Shown here: one piece after another, positions 57,510 through 64,000 of the stretch
How the letters are laid out: each line of letters starts with the position of its first letter
How positions within the stretch are numbered: the first letter of the stretch is position 1
From: Pseudomonas sp. Q1-7
Lineage (GTDB): Bacteria; Pseudomonadota; Gammaproteobacteria; Pseudomonadales; Pseudomonadaceae
NCBI RefSeq assembly: GCF_028010285.1
Contig: NZ_CP116304.1
Coordinates: forward strand, 1,628,501-1,692,500
Direction: 5' to 3'
Length of the DNA: 64,000 nt
Position numbers and translations under genes: made by a program
The notes under the pieces: generated by a model
Told to the model about the DNA's origin: nothing
Databases searched by the model: none
What the model saw: only the letters and a program-made list of their open reading frames with translations

Positions 57510-58112
57510 ATGAGCGTACTCGTAGGCAAGCAGGCTCCGGATTTCACCGTCGCCGCCGTTCTGGGCAATGGCGAGATCGTCGACAGCTTCACCCTGTCCG
57601 AAGCCATCAAGGGCAAATACGGCCTGGTGTTCTTCTACCCGCTGGACTTCACCTTCGTCTGCCCGTCCGAGCTGATCGCCCTGGACCACCGCATTCCCGA
57701 GTTCCAGGCTCGCGGCGTGGAAGTGATCGGCGTGTCGATCGACTCCCACTTCACCCACAACGCCTGGCGTAACACCCCGGTGGACAAGGGCGGTATCGGC
57801 CCGGTCAAGTACACCCTGGCTGCCGACATGAAGCACGAAATCGCCAAGGCTTACGACGTCGAGTCCGAAGGCGGCGTGGCCTACCGTGGTGCTTTCCTGA
57901 TCGACAAGAATGGCGTTGTGCGTTCCCAGATCGTCAACGACCTGCCGCTGGGCCGTAACATGGATGAGCTGCTGCGTCTGGTCGACGCCCTGCAGTTCAC
58001 CGAAGAGCACGGCGAAGTCTGCCCGGCCAACTGGAAGAAGGGCGACAAGGGCATGACCGCTTCTCCGGAAGGCGTTGCCCAGTACCTGGCCGAGAATGCC
58101 AACAGCCTGTAA
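57510..58112 (+). CDS. Typical 2-Cys peroxiredoxin (AhpC/TSA family)
   Basis: 200 residues from ATG 57510 (AGGAG upstream). Peroxidatic Cys51 in YPLDFTFVCPSE and resolving Cys171 in GEVCPANWKKG. C-terminal helix after the resolving Cys as in eukaryote-like, overoxidation-prone Prx1-type enzymes, though the GGLG motif here reads KGGIGPVKY (93-101). It reduces H2O2 and organic peroxides with thioredoxin-type donors. Located between bfd and rnt, as in P. aeruginosa. Confidence 0.94.
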   Translation: MSVLVGKQAPDFTVAAVLGNGEIVDSFTLSEAIKGKYGLVFFYPLDFTFVCPSELIALDHRIPEFQARGVEVIGVSIDSHFTHNAWRNTPVDKGGIGPVKYTLAADMKHEIAKAYDVESEGGVAYRGAFLIDKNGVVRSQIVNDLPLGRNMDELLRLVDALQFTEEHGEVCPANWKKGDKGMTASPEGVAQYLAENANSL

Positions 58113-58145
58113 TACGCTGCGGCGCGATTCTCAAGCCAAAGAAGA

Positions 58146-58169
58146 AGCCCGGCATCCGCCGGGCTTTTT
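58146..58169. terminator. Terminator between peroxiredoxin and rnt
   Basis: AGCCCGGC (58146-58153) and GCCGGGCT (58158-58165) around ATCC, with TTTTT to 58169 on the plus strand. It stops the peroxiredoxin message; on the other strand it lies just after rnt. Confidence 0.88.
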
Positions 58170-58192
58170 CATGTCTGGGTTTCGACGCGGAG

Positions 58193-58867
58193 TCAGTCCT
58201 CGTCGTCGATCCAGCCGCCCATTTCCTTCCAGCGGTTGACGATGCCGCAGAACAGTTCGGCGGTCTTCTCGGTGTCGTAGCGCGCCGAATGCGCCTCGCG
58301 CCCGTCGAAGTCGATGCCGGCGGCCTGGCAGGCCTTGGCCAGCACGGTCTGGCCATAGGCGAGGCCGGCCAGGGTGGCGGTATCGAAGCTGGAGAACGGG
58401 TGGAAGGGGTTGCGCTTGAGACCGGTCCGATTCACCGCGGCATTCAGGAAGCCGAGGTCGAAGCTGGCGTTGTGGCCGACCAGGATGGCGCGCTTGCAGC
58501 CATTGGCCTTGATCGACTTGCGCAGGCCCCGGAAGATTTCCGTCAGTGCGTGCTCTTCGCTCACCGCCATGCGCAGCGGATGGTCCAGCTTGATCCCGGT
58601 GAACTCCAGCGCGGCCTGTTCGATGTTGGCGCCCGCGAACGGCTCGATGCGGAAGAAATGGGTGTGGTCCGGGTAGAGGAAACCCTGCTCGTCCATGGCG
58701 ATGGTGGTCGCCGCGATCTCCAGCAGGGCGTCCGTGGCGGCGTTGAAGCCGCCGGTTTCCACATCCACCACCACCGGCAGGTAGCCGCGAAAACGCGCCG
58801 CCATCGGGTGGCGGGGGCCGGACGGCAGGCTGCCGTCCAGTTCGTCGTCGAAGATGTCTTCGCTCAC
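58193..58867 (-). CDS. rnt: Ribonuclease T
   Basis: 224 residues from GTG 58867, whose GTGA overlaps the pyrC stop; this gives the length of pseudomonad RNase T. DEDDh exonuclease with [19 protein letters not shown] split over Exo I (Asp, Glu), [12 protein letters not shown] (Exo II Asp) and [13 protein letters not shown] (Exo III His, Asp). It trims 3' ends of tRNA (CCA turnover) and other stable RNAs. Operon with pyrC. Confidence 0.95.
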   Translation of the reverse strand: MSEDIFDDELDGSLPSGPRHPMAARFRGYLPVVVDVETGGFNAATDALLEIAATTIAMDEQGFLYPDHTHFFRIEPFAGANIEQAALEFTGIKLDHPLRMAVSEEHALTEIFRGLRKSIKANGCKRAILVGHNASFDLGFLNAAVNRTGLKRNPFHPFSSFDTATLAGLAYGQTVLAKACQAAGIDFDGREAHSARYDTEKTAELFCGIVNRWKEMGGWIDDED

Positions 58868-59910
58868 GCTCGCTCCTCCAGCAGACGCCAGCGCAGCTTC
58901 TCGCCAGCGCGCAGCGGGACGACCACCTGCTCGCCCAGGGGCAGGGTGGCAGGGGCGCTCCACTCCTCGCGCACCAGGGTGATGCGGTCGGTGTTGCGCG
59001 GCAGGCCGTAGAAGTCCGGGCCGTGGAAGCTGGCGAAGGCCTCCAGCTTGTCCAGCGCGTTGCGCTGTTCGAAGGCTTCGGCGTAGAGCTCGATGGCCGC
59101 GTAGGCGGTGTAGCAGCCGGCGCAGCCGCAGGCGGCTTCCTTGGCGTGCTTGGCGTGGGGGGCCGAGTCGGTGCCGAGGAAGAACTTGGCGCTGCCACCG
59201 GTGGCGGCGTCCAGCAGAGCTTCCTGGTGCACGTTGCGCTTGAGGATCGGCAGGCAATAGAAGTGCGGCCGGATTCCGCCCACCAGCATATGGTTGCGGT
59301 TGTACAGCAGGTGGTGGGCGGTGATGGTGGCGCCCACGTTGGCCGAAGCCGATTGCACGAACTGCACCGCATCGCCGGTGGTGATGTGCTCGAAGACCAC
59401 CTTGAGGGTCGGGAAGCGCTCGACCACGCGGGTCAGGTGTTCGTCGATGAAGACCTTCTCGCGGTCGAACACGTCGATCTCGCCGCGGGTCACTTCGCCG
59501 TGGACCAGCAGCAGCATGCCCACTTCGGCCATGGCTTCCAGGGCCGGGAAGATCTTGTCGATGCTGGTGACGCCGGAGTCCGAGTTGGTGGTGGCGCCGG
59601 CCGGGTAGAGCTTGGCGGCGTGGATGAAGCCGGATGCCTTGGCCGCGCGGATGTCCTCGGGGCTGGTGCGGTCGGTGAGGTAGAGCACCATCAGCGGCTC
59701 GAAGCGGCTGCCGGCCGGGCGGGCGGCAAGGATGCGCTGGCGATAGGCGTCGGCCTCCTCGGCATTGCGAACCGGGGGCACCAGGTTGGGCATGATGATG
59801 GCGCGACCGAAGGTACGGGCAGCATCGGCAACGGTGTGGGCCAGGACGGCACCATCGCGCAGATGAATGTGCCAGTCGTCGGGACGCAGGAGGGTCAAAC
59901 GGTCGGACAT
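58864..59910 (-). CDS. pyrC: Dihydroorotase PyrC
   Basis: 348 residues, class II (E. coli type) dihydroorotase. Zinc ligands His14 and His16 in [10 protein letters not shown], the carboxylated Lys in [18 protein letters not shown], His in LLVHGEVT and VVFEHITT, and the Asp of [15 protein letters not shown]. It closes carbamoyl-aspartate to dihydroorotate in pyrimidine synthesis. Coupled to rnt by a 4-bp overlap; divergent from motY. Confidence 0.97.
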   Translation of the reverse strand: MSDRLTLLRPDDWHIHLRDGAVLAHTVADAARTFGRAIIMPNLVPPVRNAEEADAYRQRILAARPAGSRFEPLMVLYLTDRTSPEDIRAAKASGFIHAAKLYPAGATTNSDSGVTSIDKIFPALEAMAEVGMLLLVHGEVTRGEIDVFDREKVFIDEHLTRVVERFPTLKVVFEHITTGDAVQFVQSASANVGATITAHHLLYNRNHMLVGGIRPHFYCLPILKRNVHQEALLDAATGGSAKFFLGTDSAPHAKHAKEAACGCAGCYTAYAAIELYAEAFEQRNALDKLEAFASFHGPDFYGLPRNTDRITLVREEWSAPATLPLGEQVVVPLRAGEKLRWRLLEERA

Positions 59911-60077
59911 GAGGGGCTTCCAGGCGGGCAGAACTGGGCCGACATGCTACCGGAAAAGCCCTTCCGGGGCACGCGGGGCTTGCGCCCGCGGCATGTGTGC
60001 CGGCAAATCCGCGCTCAAGTTTTGCCGCCTGGGACCGATATCCAGCAGGAACGCCGCAATTCCCCGTGGAGCCCGCC

Positions 60078-61094
60078 GTGCGCCAGCGCTATCTCGTCTT
60101 CCTGAGCTTGTTCGCCAGCCTGCCGGCCATGGCAGTCACCTTCCAGACGCGCCTGGAGAAGGTGGAGTGGAAGGTCGAGGGCGACAAGTTCGAATGCCGG
60201 CTGTCGCAGCCCATCACCGATTTCGGCGCCGGCGAGTTCGTGCGCCGTGCGGGCGAGCAGGCCATCTTCCGCCTGAAGGCCCACGAGCGCTGGCTGGGGG
60301 CCGGTTCGGCCACCTTGCTGGCGGCCGCCGCCCCCTGGCAGCCGGGGAGGGGGGATATCAATCTCGGCGTGGTCAGCGTTGGCGGCGGTGAAGTGCCCTT
60401 CAACAGTTCCCAGCAGCAGGCCGGGCGCCTGCTTACGGGGCTGCTGGAGGGGCGCAGCCCGCTGGTTCGCCATCGCACCCTGCAGGGCGGCGATGCACTG
60501 GAGGTACGCCTGCTGCCGGTGAAGTTCAACCAGGCCTATCAGGATTACCTCGCCTGCACCGCCAAATTGCTGCCGGTGAACTTCGATCAGGTCAGGCATG
60601 TCCAGGTGGGCTTTCCCGGTGACGGAATCGAGCTGGATGACCTTTCCCGCGCCAAGCTGGGGATCATGCTCGACTTCATCAAGGCCGACCCCAGTGTCAA
60701 CCACATCGAAATCGATGGCCACTCCGACAACAGCGGCAACCGCCTGACCAACCGCGACCTCTCGCGTCGCCGTGCCCTGGCGGTGTACGACTTCTTCAAG
60801 GCCAACGACTTCCCCGAGGCGCAGATGGTCATGCGCTTCCACGGCGAGCGTTATCCGCTGGTGCCGAACAACAGTGCGGCGAACCGTGCGAAGAACCGCC
60901 GTGTCACCGTCCGGCTGTCGCGCGTGGACCTGCCCGTGGAAGCATCGCCCGCGGCGCCCGCCCCCGCTCCCGCCCCGGCAGAGGCGCCGGCGCCCACGGC
61001 ACCGGGGGTTCCCGCCGCCGCACCCGGAGCTCCCGCCGCCACCCCCGGCGCCCAGCAGGGGGCGGCCAGGCCGCAGCCGCCGGCCGGTTCTTGA
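60078..61094 (+). CDS. motY: Flagellar motor stator-associated protein MotY
   Basis: 338 residues from GTG 60078 (TGGAG upstream). Signal peptide [16 protein letters not shown], an N-terminal MotY domain ([27 protein letters not shown] in two parts), and a C-terminal OmpA-like peptidoglycan-binding domain ([42 protein letters not shown]). The last about 45 residues are a Pro/Ala-rich tail. It holds the stator at the T ring of the flagellar motor. In P. aeruginosa motY (PA3526) has this same position next to pyrC, which supports the name. Confidence 0.88.
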   Translation: MRQRYLVFLSLFASLPAMAVTFQTRLEKVEWKVEGDKFECRLSQPITDFGAGEFVRRAGEQAIFRLKAHERWLGAGSATLLAAAAPWQPGRGDINLGVVSVGGGEVPFNSSQQQAGRLLTGLLEGRSPLVRHRTLQGGDALEVRLLPVKFNQAYQDYLACTAKLLPVNFDQVRHVQVGFPGDGIELDDLSRAKLGIMLDFIKADPSVNHIEIDGHSDNSGNRLTNRDLSRRRALAVYDFFKANDFPEAQMVMRFHGERYPLVPNNSAANRAKNRRVTVRLSRVDLPVEASPAAPAPAPAPAEAPAPTAPGVPAAAPGAPAATPGAQQGAARPQPPAGS

Positions 61095-61125
61095 TCGCGC
61101 CATTCGTCGTGACGCCGACAGAATC

Positions 61126-61167
61126 TGTCGCCTCGTCGTCATAAGCTGTCGCGCCACTGTAATTTGG
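61126..61167. promoter_or_regulatory. ArgR operator upstream of argG
   Basis: TGTCGC at 61126 and TGTCGC at 61147 are exactly 21 bp apart; the second is followed by N8 then AA, the pseudomonad ArgR pattern. A possible -10 TAGAAT lies at 61181. Matches the arrangement at argF. Confidence 0.75.
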
Positions 61168-61223
61168 CCGCCAGGGTCAGTAGAATCACGGGTTTTTCGT
61201 ACAACCCCCGTGGAGTTGATGGC

Positions 61224-62441
<1,218 letters not shown>

Positions 62442-62467
62442 TAAGCTGGTAAGCCATGAGCCCACGG

Positions 62468-62488
62468 ACCCCGGCCACGAGCCGGGGT
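62468..62488 (+). terminator. Hairpin between argG and gloA
   Basis: ACCCCGGC (62468-62475) and GCCGGGGT (62481-62488) around CACGA, followed by TCGTCGTT only. A weak terminator or attenuating hairpin. Confidence 0.5.
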
Positions 62489-62536
62489 TCGTCGTTACAG
62501 CGCCCGGGATCGCGGGCAACCGATGAGGAAGAATCG

Positions 62537-62929
62537 ATGAGACTGCTGCATACCATGCTGCGTGTCGGCGACCTGGACAAATCCATCGCCTTCTATACCG
62601 AAGTGCTGGGCATGACCCTGCTGCGCCGCAAGGACTATCCGGACGGCCAGTTCACCCTGGCGTTCGTCGGCTACGGCGACGAGGGCCACAACAGCGTGAT
62701 CGAGCTGACCTACAACTGGGGTGTGGAGCAGTACGAGCTGGGCACCGGCTACGGCCACATCGCCCTGGAAGTGGCCGACGTCTACAAGGCCTGCGAGGAC
62801 ATTCGCGCCCGTGGCGGCAAGATCACCCGTGAGCCGGGCCCGATGAAGCACGGCACCAGCATCCTCGCCTTCGTGGAGGACCCGGACGGCTACAAGATCG
62901 AATTGCTGTCCCCCTCTCGCAACGACTGA
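62537..62929 (+). CDS. gloA: Lactoylglutathione lyase (glyoxalase I)
   Basis: 130 residues from ATG 62537 (GAGGAAG upstream). All four metal ligands are at the E. coli GloA positions: His5, Glu56, His74 and Glu122. It converts the methylglyoxal-glutathione hemithioacetal to S-lactoylglutathione. Short form without the extra loop of the Zn-type enzymes, so probably Ni2+-dependent. Corresponds to gloA1, which follows argG in P. aeruginosa. Confidence 0.96.
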   Translation: MRLLHTMLRVGDLDKSIAFYTEVLGMTLLRRKDYPDGQFTLAFVGYGDEGHNSVIELTYNWGVEQYELGTGYGHIALEVADVYKACEDIRARGGKITREPGPMKHGTSILAFVEDPDGYKIELLSPSRND

Positions 62930-62985
62930 CGTGCTGTGCTGATATGAAACCTGGGCGACTTGCCCCGGTATGGAGGCATGGATCC

Positions 62986-64000
62986 ATGGATGGTGACGTT
63001 GTCAGCTACGAACGCAACCTCGAATGCCTGGTGCGGGCCATCCAGGAACTGTCCCTGGCCCGCGATCTCGACCGTATCGCCGAAATCGTGCGCAGCGCCG
63101 CCCGCGAGCTGGTGGGCGCCGATGGCGCCACCTTCGTGCTGCGGGATGGCGATCGCTGTTTCTACAAGGACGAGGACGCCATCTCGCCGCTCTGGAAGGG
63201 CCTGCGTTTCCCCATGGAAACCTGCATCAGCGGCTGGGCGATGCTCAACCGCGAGCCGGCGGTGATCGACGACATCTACGTCGATCCGCGCATTCCCCAC
63301 GACGCCTACCGGCCTACCTTCGTCAAGAGCCTGGTCATGGTGCCCATCCGCAGCCTGGCACCGGTGGGGGCGATCGGCACCTACTGGGCCACCCCGCGCC
63401 TGGCCAGCGCGCGCGAGGTTGGCCTGCTGCAGGCGCTGGCGGACTCCACCTCGGTGGCCATGGAAAACGTCCGGCTGTACGACGAACTGGAACAGCGGGT
63501 CGTCGCCCGCACCCAGGAACTGGTCGCGGCCAATCGTCTGCTCTATGAAGAGGCTTGCGAACGCGAACGGGTCGAGCAGGATATCCAGCGCTTCTCCATG
63601 ACCGACGAACTCACCGGTCTGCACAACCGGCTGGGTTTCCTGCATCACGCCGCCGAACTGCTGAGCGCTTCGCGCCAGCAGGGCACGCCTTGCCTGGTGC
63701 TTCACCTGGAGGTCGAGAGCCACGACAGCGGGCCGGGCGAAAACCTGCCGCTGGCGGCCGCGCGCATGCTGCGCGCGCAGTTTCGCCGCGACGACCTGCT
63801 GGCCCGGCTCGGCGGTGGCGAGTTCCTCGTGCTGGCCACTGGCTACGGCGAGGCGAGCGCCGTCCTGCAGCGCCTGCGCGCGGGACTGGGGGCCTTCAAC
63901 CGGGCGACCAACCAGAACCTGGACCTGCGCATCGGGCATGCCGAGTCGACCCGTGGCCAGGGCCTCGAACAATTGCTTTACGAAGCGGACAACGCCCTGC
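62986..64000 (+). CDS. GAF-domain protein with degenerate GGDEF domain (3' end cut off)
   Basis: 338 residues visible; the window ends inside the gene. ATG 62986 is in frame and preceded by GGAGG; the nearby ATGs at 62978 and 62990 are out of frame. Order: GAF domain (about 15-165: LVGADGATFVLRDGD, METCISGWAMLNREPAVIDD split), a coiled coil (about 165-205), then GGDEF. The active motif is GGGEF (276-280) instead of GG(D/E)EF, and the metal-binding D and the FK-x2-ND residues are replaced by LEVESHDSGPGENL. The I-site RRDD (267-270) is kept. It is probably a c-di-GMP-binding rather than -making module; an EAL domain may follow outside the window. Confidence 0.88.
   Translation, partial: MDGDVVSYERNLECLVRAIQELSLARDLDRIAEIVRSAARELVGADGATFVLRDGDRCFYKDEDAISPLWKGLRFPMETCISGWAMLNREPAVIDDIYVDPRIPHDAYRPTFVKSLVMVPIRSLAPVGAIGTYWATPRLASAREVGLLQALADSTSVAMENVRLYDELEQRVVARTQELVAANRLLYEEACERERVEQDIQRFSMTDELTGLHNRLGFLHHAAELLSASRQQGTPCLVLHLEVESHDSGPGENLPLAAARMLRAQFRRDDLLARLGGGEFLVLATGYGEASAVLQRLRAGLGAFNRATNQNLDLRIGHAESTRGQGLEQLLYEADNAL

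Overview
The window reads as chromosome of a high-GC Pseudomonas close to the P. aeruginosa group (P. resinovorans/Metapseudomonas-like). The basis is a gene order I recognise from P. aeruginosa: a che2-type cluster (cheB-cheD-cheR-aer2-cheW-cheA-cheY-cttP), glp genes, a GcsR-controlled glycine cleavage operon, and a long block ABC ATPase-argF ... molybdoprotein-grxD-bfrB-bfd-prx-rnt-pyrC-motY-argG-gloA. No rRNA, tRNA, CRISPR array, prophage or plasmid functions were seen. Species identity is inference.

Layout. 1-7.3 kb: the end of an aromatic amino acid permease, a YdjM-like membrane protein, two small secreted proteins carrying an AEGGSDR motif (one with twelve tandem 13-residue repeats), then a LysR regulator divergent from an NTF2-like/SDR pair. 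7.7-11.2 kb: a TAXI-type TRAP transporter (binding protein, fused permease, DUF1850). 11.4-20.0 kb: the che2 chemotaxis cluster, all on the minus strand, with a heme-PAS Aer2 receptor. 20.2-26.0 kb: a Cys-rich mini-protein, a CPA2 antiporter, and metR divergent from metE. 26.0-33.8 kb: gcvT-glyA-gcvP-gcvH, read from a sigma-54 promoter with three GcsR-type enhancer sites, and gcsR upstream. 33.8-42.0 kb: a LysR gene divergent from a catabolic operon (ureohydrolase, aldehyde dehydrogenase, 57-residue membrane protein, NCS1 permease, GMC oxidoreductase), then a secreted alpha/beta hydrolase. 42.1-47.6 kb: glpD, glpR, ybaK, glpK and a PhzF-family gene. 47.6-64 kb: arginine, iron, redox and pyrimidine genes, interrupted by one intact ISL3-family insertion sequence, ending in a GAF-GGDEF gene cut by the window edge.

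How it works together. ArgR-type operators precede both argF and argG. The bfd gene (Fur-box candidate) and bfrB act together in iron release and storage. Glycine cleavage genes and glyA form one GcsR/sigma-54 unit supplying C1 units, which metE next door can use through methyl-tetrahydrofolate. Dispersed palindromic repeats of at least four families sit between genes and inside operons.

Most notable: a perfect 40-bp palindrome; the 13-residue repeat protein; an ISL3 element with an exact 8-bp target duplication placed in the T-tract of the grxD terminator; a CheZ-like D-x3-Q motif in the chemoreceptor next to cheY; a CheD with Gln in place of the catalytic His; and a GGGEF domain that has lost its catalytic motif but kept its c-di-GMP I-site.
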